Source: Streptomyces tanashiensis (GTDB lineage: Bacteria; Actinomycetota; Actinomycetes; Streptomycetales; Streptomycetaceae). From it: a stretch of 64,000 nt of DNA. The stretch is taken from contig NZ_BMRZ01000008.1 in NCBI RefSeq assembly GCF_014648895.1, forward strand, positions 186,001 through 250,000. The letters run 5' to 3'. The translations under genes were made by a program, and so were the position numbers. Each line of letters starts with the position of its first letter. Within the stretch, counting starts at the first letter, position 1. The notes beneath the pieces are model-generated. The model did not search any database. It saw only the letters and a list, made by a program, of their open reading frames with translations, and was not told the DNA's origin. Below, one piece after another: positions 35,407-44,084 of the stretch.

Positions 35407-37959
35407 TCAGGAGACGGTGATGAACCGCGCGGTGCTCGGCACGCCGTGGGCGTCCAGGGCGAAGAGCATGTACGTGCCCGGCAGGACCACGCCCTTGTCG
35501 GCCGGGATGGACACCGTGTACGTACCGTTCCCCGCGGCCGTGGACGCCAGCGGGACCCTCCGCTGGTCGTTGTCCGTGGAGTGGGTGGCGGCCGCGGCCC
35601 GCATCAGGACGAAGGAGGCCACCGCCCCCTGGGTGTCGACGGTGAGCGAGGTGCCGGCCGCCGCCCGGGGCGGCACGCCGCCGGTGATGGCGGGACGCGG
35701 CTTGGGCGAGCCGTCCGCGTTGAGCAGGTACGGCGGAGTGAACACCGCCCCGTCGGCATGGTTGGTGGCGCAGTCCCCGCAGAGGCCGCCGCCGCCGGAG
35801 AAGATCCTCCCGTCGGGCAGGAGGTTCGCCACGCTGTGGTAGTTGCGCGGAACGGCCATGCTGGCGAGCGGGGTGAAGCTGCCGGTCGCCGGGTCCCACA
35901 GCTCGGGGGTGAGCACGGACGTGGCGTCGCTGAACGGCACGGGGTACGACTGCCCGCCGAACACGGCGACCTTGCCGTCGGGCAGGACGACGCTGTTGCC
36001 GAAGGCGCGCGCGTGGCCCATGTCGCCCGTCCGGGCGGCCTGGACCTGGTCGCCGTCGATGCTCACGGTGTACGCGCGCCGGGTCGCGGGCGTCTTCTCG
36101 TACGCGGGCGAGCCGCCCAGGGTGAGCAGCTTGCCGATGTCGTACGCGACGGCGTTGCCGGTCATGGCGTCCTGGCTGTCGGCCCGGGTGCCGGCGGAGG
36201 TGATGCTCCCGACCCCGTCGGTGGTGATCCAGTTCATCTGCTTGCTGGGGCCGAGCTGGAGGACCTTGCCGCCCGAGGAGGCGTACAGCCACATGTGGTT
36301 GTCGGCGCGGTAGGCGCCGGCCGGGTCGGCCGTCAGGGCCGGGGCGGCGGGGACACCGGGGAGCCTGCGCCAGGTGCCGGTCTCCGGGGACCAGACCTCA
36401 CCGGACTTGTCGCCGGTGGCTCCGCTCCACGAACCACCGAGGACGAACGCCTCGCCGGTGGAGATCAGGGTCATGGCCTGGTAGCCGCGGGCCATGTTCA
36501 TGTTGCTGGTCGCCGACCAGGAATCGGTGGCCGGGTCGTAGATGCTCGCCTTCTCCGCGTTGCTGCCGCCGGTGACCAGGACCCGGCCGTCGGCGAGCAT
36601 CGCTATGCCCGGGCAGAACATGTCGTGGCCGGTGTTGTCGATGCGGCGCTGGGTGACCTTGCCCGTCTTCAGGTCCAGGATCGCGGTCTGGGTGTAGCCG
36701 TTGCTGCCGCCGAAGCGGTCCATCGCGTACGCCGACCAGGCCAGGAGCTTGTCGCCCGGCAGGACGGCGGTGGCCACCGGCACCAGGGGGAAGCCGGTGA
36801 TGCGCCCCCAGGAGCCGTGGGTGGCCGGGTCGGCCGGTCCGCTCAGGCGTATCTCGGCGGCGGAGGTCCAGGGCCCGCGGTCCCCGGCCTCGCGGGTCAC
36901 GGTCAGGCGTATGTAGCGGGCGTTCGCGGTGCGGGTGAAGGTGGCGGTCTTGACGGTGTCGTCGTCGCGCCAGGTGCCCGTGGCGACCGCTGTGCCGAAG
37001 GTGGTGCCGTCGGTGCTGGTGGTGATGGTGTACGCGCCCGCGCGCCCGTTGATGCCGTCCTTGCGGGGCTGGTAGACGAGGGCGGAGACGGCCGCCGTGC
37101 GGTGCATGTCGACGGTGATGCTGTGCGGCAGCGGGGCCGCGGTCCCGGACCACCTGCTGTGCCAGAGGGTGGCGGAGTCTCCGTCGAGGACGTTGGCCGC
37201 GCGGCCGTTCTCCTTGGCCGTCTCCTCGTCGCTCGCCGCGGCCGTCCATCCGGTGCGGGGCAGGTCGACGGTGGCGGCCGGGGTCCCGGGGTCGCCGAGC
37301 AGGTTGAGCTCCGCGGCGGAGGTCCAGGGGCCGCGCCTGCCGGCTTCGGTGACGGCGGTGAGCCGGACGAACCGGGCGCCCTGAGGGGCGAATCCGAGGG
37401 TCTTGGCGCTGCCGTCGTCCGCGAGGGTGCCGGTGGCGACGGGACTGCCCCAGTTCCGGCCGTCGGTGCTCACGCTGATGCTGTACTCGCCGACGCGCCC
37501 GTTGACCCCGACGGCGCGGGGCTGGTAGACGAGCGCCGAGACCACCGTCGTGCGGTGCATGTCGAGGGTGATGCTGTGCGGCAGCGGGGCCGCGGTCCCG
37601 GACCACCTGCTGTGCCAGAGGGTGGCGGTGTCACCGTCGAGGACGTTGGCCGCGCGGCCGTTCTCCTTGGCCGTCTCCTCGTCGCTCGCCGCGACCGTCC
37701 ATCCGGTCCGGTCGAGCACGGGAGCCGTCGGCTCCATGGCGTTCGCCGGGGCCACGCCGTGATGCGGCGACTGCTTGGCCGGCTGTTGGCCGAGGGACCC
37801 CGGCGTCGGCCGGGGTGTCGGACCGTGGCCGCCCGGCCCCGCGCTCGCCACTCCCAGCCAGGGGGTGAACCCGACGAGCAGCGAGCCCAGGGCGAGGGCT
37901 ATGAGCAGGGGGGAGCGGCGCAATGCGCCGGCGAGGGCGCGCACGCGTCTGGGCAGCAA
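35407..37959 (-). CDS. Secreted galactose-oxidase-like copper radical oxidase with two discoidin domains
   Basis: About 850 residues from TTG 37959, chosen for the AGGAGG 5 bp upstream. A signal-like hydrophobic segment (LLIALALGSLLVGFTPWLG) is followed by a Pro-rich linker, then two F5/8 type C domains (about 80-225 and 230-375), a Kelch propeller and a C-terminal DUF1929 domain. The copper-radical residues are present: Cys in DMFCPGIAM, Tyr in ARGYQAMT, Tyr-His in PRNYHSVANLL, and His in ATHSTDNDQRR. The family oxidises alcohols such as galactose to aldehydes with H2O2 release. The discoidin domains should bind cell-wall or external glycans. Confidence 0.92.
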   Translation of the reverse strand: MLPRRVRALAGALRRSPLLIALALGSLLVGFTPWLGVASAGPGGHGPTPRPTPGSLGQQPAKQSPHHGVAPANAMEPTAPVLDRTGWTVAASDEETAKENGRAANVLDGDTATLWHSRWSGTAAPLPHSITLDMHRTTVVSALVYQPRAVGVNGRVGEYSISVSTDGRNWGSPVATGTLADDGSAKTLGFAPQGARFVRLTAVTEAGRRGPWTSAAELNLLGDPGTPAATVDLPRTGWTAAASDEETAKENGRAANVLDGDSATLWHSRWSGTAAPLPHSITVDMHRTAAVSALVYQPRKDGINGRAGAYTITTSTDGTTFGTAVATGTWRDDDTVKTATFTRTANARYIRLTVTREAGDRGPWTSAAEIRLSGPADPATHGSWGRITGFPLVPVATAVLPGDKLLAWSAYAMDRFGGSNGYTQTAILDLKTGKVTQRRIDNTGHDMFCPGIAMLADGRVLVTGGSNAEKASIYDPATDSWSATSNMNMARGYQAMTLISTGEAFVLGGSWSGATGDKSGEVWSPETGTWRRLPGVPAAPALTADPAGAYRADNHMWLYASSGGKVLQLGPSKQMNWITTDGVGSITSAGTRADSQDAMTGNAVAYDIGKLLTLGGSPAYEKTPATRRAYTVSIDGDQVQAARTGDMGHARAFGNSVVLPDGKVAVFGGQSYPVPFSDATSVLTPELWDPATGSFTPLASMAVPRNYHSVANLLPDGRIFSGGGGLCGDCATNHADGAVFTPPYLLNADGSPKPRPAITGGVPPRAAAGTSLTVDTQGAVASFVLMRAAAATHSTDNDQRRVPLASTAAGNGTYTVSIPADKGVVLPGTYMLFALDAHGVPSTARFITVS
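37097..37707 (-). repeat. 158-bp direct repeats encoding parts of the two discoidin domains
   Basis: Positions 37097-37254 and 37550-37707 differ at only 4 of 158 bases, although the rest of the two domains has diverged. The offset of 453 bp is 151 codons, one domain. Recent duplication or gene conversion between the two domains explains this. Confidence 0.9.
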
Positions 37960-38118
37960 TCGGACCTCCTGGGACAACCGTGGACCGCGGCGAACCCCTA
38001 GAACATAGGTCAGAGCGGGTCAACCCAACCGTCGAACAGACGACTTGATACCAACCCGAGCCCCCGCACGTGAAGCCGCCCCCTGCACGGGACCGGCGAT
38101 GGTCGCCGAGAATGGTCC

Positions 38119-38152
38119 AGAGGCCGTGTCGGAGCCGTCCGACACGGCCTCT
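38119..38152 (-). terminator. Hairpin terminator after the Tat-secreted protein gene
   Basis: A perfect 15-bp stem (38119-38133 with 38138-38152) and a GCCG loop, 62 bp past the stop codon of the minus-strand gene. Confidence 0.75.
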
Positions 38153-38213
38153 CCTGGTGCGCGCGCCCCAGGGCGTGGGGACCCTCGGCAGGACGGAGAC
38201 CCCGTCGGTACCC

Positions 38214-39881
38214 TCAGCGCGCCCCGGTCGCGGCACGCGTGACGTACGCGTCGAGGTGGGTCTGGGTGAGGGTGTTGCCGTGCGCGTCCGTCAGCTCCGC
38301 GCGCAGCGACACCGCCTTGCCGGGCCCCGGCGTCGTCACCGTGATCCGTCCGCCGGTCACCGGCGCATGCGTCCAGGTGGCGCCCCGGTCCGTCGACACG
38401 GACACGGTCAGCGAGCGCACGCCCGACCGCCGGGCCGCGCCCTCCACCGTCACCGCCACCCGGCTCGTGGTGTGCGCCGGGGCGGTGCCGTCGAGCGCGA
38501 GGTCGGGGCCGAAGCGTACGGCGCTCAGCGGAAGGTCGGTGGCGGTGGCCGTCGCGGCGGAGGTGAAGGTCCACGCCGCCGTGACGCTCCCGCGCGACTG
38601 CGTCGCGCTCGCCGTCAGCCGGTAGGCGGCCCGCCCCGCCGGCACCGTGAACGAGGCGTGCCCCGGCTTCTCGCCACGTCGGGTCGCCACCAGCGTGCCG
38701 TTGCGGTGCAGCGTGACCGTCGACGCGGTGAACAGGGGCGAGGACGGCACGTGGCCGTCGCCGTCGGCGAGCAGCGGCACCGTCAGGTCCAGGGTGTCGC
38801 CGGTGCGCTGCGCGACGGGCCGTGCGCCGGGCGAGCAGTCCAGGGCCGGGCCGAAGACCGGGAGGTCGAAGGTGTGCACCGTGGTGGAGCCGGGCGTGAA
38901 CGAGCGCCCGAGGACGAAGTAGTGGTTGGTGGGCCCCTCCTCTCCGGACGGCGAGCCGTACACGAGGTCCCAGGTGCCGCGCTCGGGCGTGAGGAGGAAC
39001 GTCCCGGTGCCCCCCGGCGGCACGGCCAGCCCCAGCGCCGGGGAGGGGCCCGCCGACGGCGAGAACTCGACGAGGGCCGTTCCCGGGCCGGACGCGGGCA
39101 CCCCGGGGCGCACCACCAGCGTGGCCAGCTCGGCCTGCGTCGGGTGCCGGACCAGACCGTTCAGCGCCCGCTCGCCCCGGAAGGCGTAGCCGAGGGCGCA
39201 GACGCCGCCCGGCCGGCTCCAGTACGAGTCCACCCAGGTCCGCACGGCCCCGCGCTCGGCGTCCGGCCCCAGGTGCGCCACGCGCAGGTCGAGCGACATC
39301 GTCATCAGGTTCGCCAACCCGGTGACCCCCTCGTAGGTCACCTCGGCGAACGCCCCGGCCTGCTCGAACCTGGCGTCGCCGACCGGCGGCCGGATGTCCA
39401 CCGGGCGCGCGACCCGGGCGTCGAGCACGAGGGTCATGTCACGGTCGACGTCCAGCCGGGGCTGCACGAGCCAGTCGTTCCCCCAGGTCCCCTCCCCCAC
39501 CGGCCTGGTGGCGAGGGCGGAGTCGAGCAGGTATCGCCCGGCGGGCACCTGGACGGTGACGGTGCTGGGCAGGTTCTTCAGCTCCCGCCCGCTGCCGGCG
39601 TCGGGCCCGGACAGCGCGGTCAGCAGGGTGCGGTAGTCGGTGGTCGGCGCGCCGTCGCGGCCCAGGTGGACGAGGGTCAGCGCGTACGTGCCGGAGACGC
39701 CGCGCGTCCGCTCCCCGACGGGCGCGGCGTGGGCCGTGGCGGCCGGGAGGCAGACCGCGGCGGTGCCGGCGGCCGTCGCGGCACCGAGCCCGCGCAGCAC
39801 GGACCGGCGCGACGCCGTCCGGGCGGGGACGGACGGAACGGAAAGGAAGGACGAGAGAGAGTGCTTCGAGAAGACGTTCAT
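38214..39881 (-). CDS. Tat-exported protein of unknown function
   Basis: A 555-residue protein starting MNVFSKHSLSSFLSV at 39881. The twin-arginine signal is TASRRSVLRGLGAATAAG, with cleavage near AHA-APVG. The body is beta-rich, with TGTFLLTPERGTWDLVYGSPSGEE and a C-terminal part that looks like immunoglobulin or fibronectin-type modules (SVSTDRGATWTHAPVTGG). The C-terminal region resembles domains found after subtilase catalytic domains, but no Asp/His/Ser protease triad was found. It is on the same strand as the copper oxidase but separated by a terminator. Confidence 0.6.
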   Translation of the reverse strand: MNVFSKHSLSSFLSVPSVPARTASRRSVLRGLGAATAAGTAAVCLPAATAHAAPVGERTRGVSGTYALTLVHLGRDGAPTTDYRTLLTALSGPDAGSGRELKNLPSTVTVQVPAGRYLLDSALATRPVGEGTWGNDWLVQPRLDVDRDMTLVLDARVARPVDIRPPVGDARFEQAGAFAEVTYEGVTGLANLMTMSLDLRVAHLGPDAERGAVRTWVDSYWSRPGGVCALGYAFRGERALNGLVRHPTQAELATLVVRPGVPASGPGTALVEFSPSAGPSPALGLAVPPGGTGTFLLTPERGTWDLVYGSPSGEEGPTNHYFVLGRSFTPGSTTVHTFDLPVFGPALDCSPGARPVAQRTGDTLDLTVPLLADGDGHVPSSPLFTASTVTLHRNGTLVATRRGEKPGHASFTVPAGRAAYRLTASATQSRGSVTAAWTFTSAATATATDLPLSAVRFGPDLALDGTAPAHTTSRVAVTVEGAARRSGVRSLTVSVSTDRGATWTHAPVTGGRITVTTPGPGKAVSLRAELTDAHGNTLTQTHLDAYVTRAATGAR

Positions 39882-40240
39882 GATCAGCACTGGACCGACG
39901 GGCCCCCGCGTTCCCGTGAGCCGCGTCACATCCCCTTCGCGTCACCGAGGTGGCGGTCGCCGGCCCGCCAGGGGCGCGCACCGGCAGGAGGGGCGGAAGG
40001 CGTGGCCCGGCCGGGGACGCGCACGCTCTCTCACCATTTGAATCGCCAATGCCCTTTACGGGCAGCGAACTTAGCCGTCGCCCTCACCTTCTTCGCCCTG
40101 CCCTGACCGACTTGCAGCGGTGACATCCGCGCGTAGGATGATTCAGGTCCGTGCCCCAAAGAACCTCCGCCGCCACCTGCGCGCATCCGATGGGTCGAGG
40201 CGCGGAATCCAACCGCTCTGCATTCACCTCTGAAGGTCCC
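39882..40240. other. 359-bp gap between divergent genes
   Basis: No coding frame is convincing. AT-rich patches near 40030-40085 and a promoter-like pair at 40112-40139 suggest divergent promoters for the secreted protein and the response regulator. Confidence 0.4.
40112..40139 (+). promoter_or_regulatory. Promoter-like -35/-10 pair for the NarL-type regulator gene
   Basis: TTGCAG (40112-40117) and TAGGAT (40134-40139) are separated by 16 bp and lie about 100 bp before ATG 40241. This fits a Streptomyces housekeeping (HrdB-type) promoter. Confidence 0.45.
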
Positions 40241-40861
40241 ATGGACACCGAACTCAGGCACGTAGCGGTTGTCGGTGACTGCCCGATGATGCGCCACGGG
40301 CTCTGTCACCTGATCGACTCGGTGGAGGATCTTTCACTCGTCGCTTCCTGCGCATCGATCAGCGATTTCGACATTTCCACGACCCCAGCCGAAATCGTGA
40401 TCCTCGACCTGCGGCTCCCCATGCGGGAACTGGCCGGCATCGTGTCCGGGCGGCTCGGCAGTGACCGATGCGCGGTGGTCGTCATCTCGGACCCCGTGCA
40501 GATCGACATCGCATCGATCGTCCGAGCCGGCGTGCGCGGCTGTCTGAGCAGGCGGGCGGACGAATCCGAGACCGTGGCCGCCCTCCGCGTGATCGGCTCC
40601 GGCGGCACCTTCGTCTCCCCCGATCTGACCTCGTATCTGCTGGTGGACGCCGGTCTCCTCACAGACCGGGAACGTCAGGTCCTGGAGCTGGTGGCCAAAG
40701 GCGAGCGAGACAGGGACATCGCCCTCCTGCTGGGCGTCAGCGAGAACACCGTCCACTCGCACCTGGACCGGCTGCGCAACAAGACAGGATGCCGCCGCCG
40801 AGCCGACCTCACCCGATTCGCGCTCCAGCAGGGGTTGACGTACAGGTCCACCGTGCCGTGA
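40241..40861 (+). CDS. NarL/LuxR-type response regulator
   Basis: A 206-residue regulator. The receiver domain has VVGDCPMMRHGL and the phosphoacceptor Asp in EIVILDLRLPM. The conserved late Lys is Arg (GCLSRRAD), so phosphorylation control may be weakened. The DNA-binding domain is LTDRERQVLELVAKGERDRD with GVSENTVHSHLDRLRNKTG. It is the first of six same-strand genes, so it probably controls the peptide/protease group that follows. No sensor kinase gene is nearby. Confidence 0.9.
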   Translation: MDTELRHVAVVGDCPMMRHGLCHLIDSVEDLSLVASCASISDFDISTTPAEIVILDLRLPMRELAGIVSGRLGSDRCAVVVISDPVQIDIASIVRAGVRGCLSRRADESETVAALRVIGSGGTFVSPDLTSYLLVDAGLLTDRERQVLELVAKGERDRDIALLLGVSENTVHSHLDRLRNKTGCRRRADLTRFALQQGLTYRSTVP

Positions 40862-40962
40862 GTGGGTGGAAACACCCACACAAATAGGGGAACATTTCAC
40901 TCTTGTCCGCCCTGAGGCCGATCAGGACAATGAATCCGGGGACGGAAATCTTGTGAGGCACC

Positions 40963-42171
40963 ATGTCCGGAACAGACCCGTTGAGCGGCTTTACCGCACT
41001 CGGCGACAGACTGGAAGCCGCGTGGCGTTTCCGTGACTACTCCGAGGATGCGTTTCCCGGGATCTGCGCGGAAGAACTGGACCGCACGACAGCCCTCGAC
41101 GGGTTCGATCCATTCGAATTCGCGGCAGAGGCAGCGTGCACGCCGGAACTACCACGCCAGGAGGACATCCGCGCCGAATTCGGCCAGCCCCCGCTCACGG
41201 TGTACCGGACGGACCGCTTCTACATCACCCTGCTGTACTGGCAGACATCGACGACGTCCGTCCACGAGCACGGATTCCAGGGCGCCTTCCGGGTGGCGTC
41301 GGGAGCGAGCCTGCACAGCGCATGGCGATTCGATCGAACGTCCGAGGTGTCGCGCCATCTGCTCATCGGCGAGGTCGAACGTACCTCCTCGGAACTTCTG
41401 ACAGTCGGGGATGTCCGCCCGATCCGCCCGGGAGCCGCGGGGGCACACGCCCTCTTCCACCTCGATCACCCGTCGGTGACGCTCGTCGCGCGTACCCATG
41501 CCGATCCGCGAGCGCAGCCCCAGTACGAGTACCACCCGCCGTCACTGGCGGTCGACCCGTTCTTCGTCGACCCGACCATGAGCCGACGCATCCAGTTGCT
41601 CCGCCTGCTCCGGCGGGACGAACAGCGATACCGGCAGTGCATGTGCGCGTCGCTGGAGACGGCAGACCTGCTCTCCGCTGTCACGCTCATGTTCGAGGCC
41701 TGCCGCACGAACGTCGACGACGCGTTCATGAGCGACCTCCTCGCCGTGGTGGCCCGTCAGTACCCGGCGGCCGGCGAGCCGCTGAGGAGCGCCTGCAGGG
41801 AAGCGGTACACGAACTCCAGCTCACCGCGCTCCGGCAACGTGTACTGGACCCGGGTGCGCGCCTCGTCCTCGCTCTTGTCCTCAACGACCTGGACCGCGA
41901 GACCTCGTTGAGGCTCTTCGGCCGACGGCGCCCGGGAGACCCTGTCGCCGCGATGGCGGACGCGATCGGCACGCTGCTGTCGGAAGGCGAGGGGATCCAC
42001 GTGGTGGAGCCCATACCCGAGATCCTTCGCAGCCTGCTACGGGGAGAGGCCGCGAACGACGCGCCGGAACCGTCCGCCGGTGGCTTCGAAGCCGCATCGG
42101 TCCGGACCATATCCGCTGTACTGGCCGGTTCGCCCTTGATCAGGAAGCTGCTGAGACCGGCGACGGTCTGA
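40963..42171 (+). CDS. Uncharacterised protein with a cupin-like HEHGFQGAF motif
   Basis: A 402-residue protein from ATG 40963 with GTGAGG upstream. I do not recognise the whole protein. Residues about 80-180 resemble a cupin barrel: LTVYRTDRFYITLLYW, then SVHEHGFQGAFRVASGASLHS (two His with cupin spacing), then VRPIRPGAAGAHALFHLDHPS. The C-terminal 200 residues are helical. No signal peptide or membrane segment is present. Its place between the regulator and the two small paralogues suggests a cytoplasmic enzyme acting on, or sensing, something linked to them. Confidence 0.6.
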   Translation: MSGTDPLSGFTALGDRLEAAWRFRDYSEDAFPGICAEELDRTTALDGFDPFEFAAEAACTPELPRQEDIRAEFGQPPLTVYRTDRFYITLLYWQTSTTSVHEHGFQGAFRVASGASLHSAWRFDRTSEVSRHLLIGEVERTSSELLTVGDVRPIRPGAAGAHALFHLDHPSVTLVARTHADPRAQPQYEYHPPSLAVDPFFVDPTMSRRIQLLRLLRRDEQRYRQCMCASLETADLLSAVTLMFEACRTNVDDAFMSDLLAVVARQYPAAGEPLRSACREAVHELQLTALRQRVLDPGARLVLALVLNDLDRETSLRLFGRRRPGDPVAAMADAIGTLLSEGEGIHVVEPIPEILRSLLRGEAANDAPEPSAGGFEAASVRTISAVLAGSPLIRKLLRPATV

Positions 42172-42216
42172 GCAGCTCGGACGAGGGAGAGCGCGGCAAT
42201 TCGGAGGGAGTGTCAC

Positions 42217-42453
42217 ATGCCATCGGTGCCCGGAAAGGAAGACCTGGGGAGTGTTCTCGAATCGCTCTCCCAGAGCAAACTGCTCAATCTCGAGGACTCG
42301 GTGCGGAAGGACCTGACACCCGAGGTGCTCAAGGCAGCCTCGGAGGACGGGACAGCCGTCTTCTGCGGCACCAGCTTCATGCTGGTCCTACGGCCGCAGG
42401 TACCCGGGGGTCCTCACCCCCAGGTCTTCGTCGGCGGCCTCCCGGAGAAGTGA
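42217..42453 (+). CDS. Small protein A (78 aa) of a tandem paralogous pair
   Basis: A 78-residue protein with a strong GGAGGG upstream of ATG 42217. The N-terminal half LESLSQSKLLNLEDSVRKDL is predicted to be amphipathic helix. The tail VFCGTSFMLVLRPQVPGG continues to GGLPEK and includes one Cys. The N-terminal half matches that of the next small gene; the tails differ. A conserved leader-like part with a variable tail is the pattern of precursor peptides, but no known modifying enzyme is beside it. No signal peptide is seen. Confidence 0.7.
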   Translation: MPSVPGKEDLGSVLESLSQSKLLNLEDSVRKDLTPEVLKAASEDGTAVFCGTSFMLVLRPQVPGGPHPQVFVGGLPEK

Positions 42454-42484
42454 AGGACCGACCAGCGATCAGAAGGGAAACGTC

Positions 42485-42709
42485 ATGCCCACACCAGACG
42501 CAGGCACGCCGGCACCGGATGCACCCCAGAAGAAGGACCTGGAGAGCATCATGAACGAACTCGCCGACAGCAAACTCCTCAACCTTGAGGCCTCGGTTCG
42601 CGACACCCTCCCGTCCGACTTCCTCCGGTCTGCCTCGGACGACGACGGGGTTCTCGTGGTGAACAACAACTACTTCCTGGTGGTCAAGCCCATTCCCCCG
42701 CTCAAGTAG
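42485..42709 (+). CDS. Small protein B (74 aa) of a tandem paralogous pair
   Basis: A 74-residue paralogue of small protein A, with AGAAGGG upstream of ATG 42485. The shared block reads MNELADSKLLNLEASVRDTL; SKLLNLE-SVR is identical in both. The tail VVNNNYFLVVKPIPPLK has no Cys. The pair is 31 bp apart and each has a good ribosome site, so both are probably made in quantity. Possible roles are precursor peptides, small regulators, or a toxin-like pair; nothing in the sequence decides. Confidence 0.7.
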   Translation: MPTPDAGTPAPDAPQKKDLESIMNELADSKLLNLEASVRDTLPSDFLRSASDDDGVLVVNNNYFLVVKPIPPLK

Positions 42710-42756
42710 TGGTTCGTACCGTCATCCATGCCTCTCGTCTTCATCTGGGGACTGCC

Positions 42757-44043
42757 GTGACCGCCTTCTGCCAGGATCCGCCCGCAAGCGATGCCCGTCT
42801 GTTCGCAGCGGACCTGAGTGCCCGGATCCACGGAGTGCTCTCGTTCGCCACAGGGCACCTGCGCGAGCTGGATCGGTATGCGGCGTTCTGGCACGACCGG
42901 AGCGACGAGCTTGTCCGCAAGCAGGACAAGCTCGTCGCCGAGACGGTGATGCTCCTACTGGTGTCGAAGCGCGCAGGCCTCGCGGACGACGACTCCTGGC
43001 AGGAGCTCGTGACGCATTGTGCGCGGTGGTGCCGAAGCGACCGCGTCAGATACTCGCTCGCCAGACACCCCAAGGCGGTCACCAGCTTGGGCACCGGACA
43101 TCTGCTGCTGTCCGCCCTCGGGTACCCGGACGAACCCCTGGACAAGATCGTTGCCGGGGCACTGGACACGGGACAGGTCGAGCCGCACGAGCGTGTTCCG
43201 TTTCGCCAGTTGGAACAGCACTGGCTGGCATGGCAGGTGCCACCCGACAAATTCGAAAGGCCCGTATGCGGTTCACTTCCCCCCTGGGACCCGAGGATGT
43301 CGATCCTCGCCGTGGACCACCTCGGCATCTATGCCGGCCGGGAGGACTGTTACGCACTCACCCACACACTGATGTACGCCACCGACTTCGGAAAGCGGCA
43401 GCTCACCGGAATCGACCCGGTCGCGGTCAGATCAGCCGTCGCGTCAGCGATCTGCTTCGCCCTGGTCATCGGCGACTTCGACGTCCTGGGCGAATTGCTG
43501 CTCGCCGACGCGGTGATCCCCGGGAACGCGTCCAGCGCGGCCCACTGCGGATGGGCACTGCGCACGTCCGTGCTGAGCGGACGGGGAACCCTGCCGGACC
43601 CTTCGTTCCGGCAGGACGAGTACGACGGCACGAGCGGCGAGGAGCGGCGGGCCTACCGGTTCCTTCACCAGTACCACGTGGAGTACGTCGATGCGCTGCT
43701 GTGCGCCGTACTCCTGGCGCGCGGGTCGACCTGGCCCGGCGGGGCGGTCGAGCCGGAGAGCGCCGGTCGTACCCTCGATGTTCAGCACGTGGTGGACATC
43801 GCCTGGCCGCCCCGGACCGCTGACACCAGCTCGGCTGTCGTCGAGCAGCTGCGCGCGCTTCCTGTCCGTCCCGATCGGCTGGCCGAAACCGTCTGGGAGA
43901 CCGCTGTGGTCGCCACGGTCCTGCGCTACGACCTGCGTGCGCTGCTGCGGTTGCTGCGGGAGTTCCGGGACACGCCGGCGGAATCGTCGAAGGGCTACCG
44001 CACGGCGGCCCGGTTCCTGTCGAACCAGGCGGCACTTCTCTGA
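42757..44043 (+). CDS. Uncharacterised protein, DUF6895-like
   Basis: About 428 residues, start GTG 42757 with GGGG 6 bp upstream; a GTG at 42709 overlapping the previous stop is an alternative but has no ribosome site. It is mostly helical. The motif CYALTHTLMYATDFG near the middle and AICFALVIGDFDVLGELLLA are reminiscent of actinobacterial DUF6895 proteins, which often lie near peptide-type clusters; this family call is from memory and uncertain. No signal peptide or known catalytic motif was found. It follows the two small genes and precedes the S41 protease gene by 41 bp. Confidence 0.5.
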   Translation: MTAFCQDPPASDARLFAADLSARIHGVLSFATGHLRELDRYAAFWHDRSDELVRKQDKLVAETVMLLLVSKRAGLADDDSWQELVTHCARWCRSDRVRYSLARHPKAVTSLGTGHLLLSALGYPDEPLDKIVAGALDTGQVEPHERVPFRQLEQHWLAWQVPPDKFERPVCGSLPPWDPRMSILAVDHLGIYAGREDCYALTHTLMYATDFGKRQLTGIDPVAVRSAVASAICFALVIGDFDVLGELLLADAVIPGNASSAAHCGWALRTSVLSGRGTLPDPSFRQDEYDGTSGEERRAYRFLHQYHVEYVDALLCAVLLARGSTWPGGAVEPESAGRTLDVQHVVDIAWPPRTADTSSAVVEQLRALPVRPDRLAETVWETAVVATVLRYDLRALLRLLREFRDTPAESSKGYRTAARFLSNQAALL

Positions 44044-44084
44044 ATGCGCGTGCAGGCCGATACTCGCGCGCGAAAGGAGTGATC

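Noticed and set aside
35365..38001. An 878-codon plus-strand open frame
   Set aside because: It lies opposite the copper-radical oxidase, whose catalytic residues are all recognisable. The plus-strand product is low-complexity.
38214..39881. Secreted subtilisin-like protease
   Set aside because: The C-terminal modules look like those of subtilases, but no Asp/His/Ser catalytic motifs were found.
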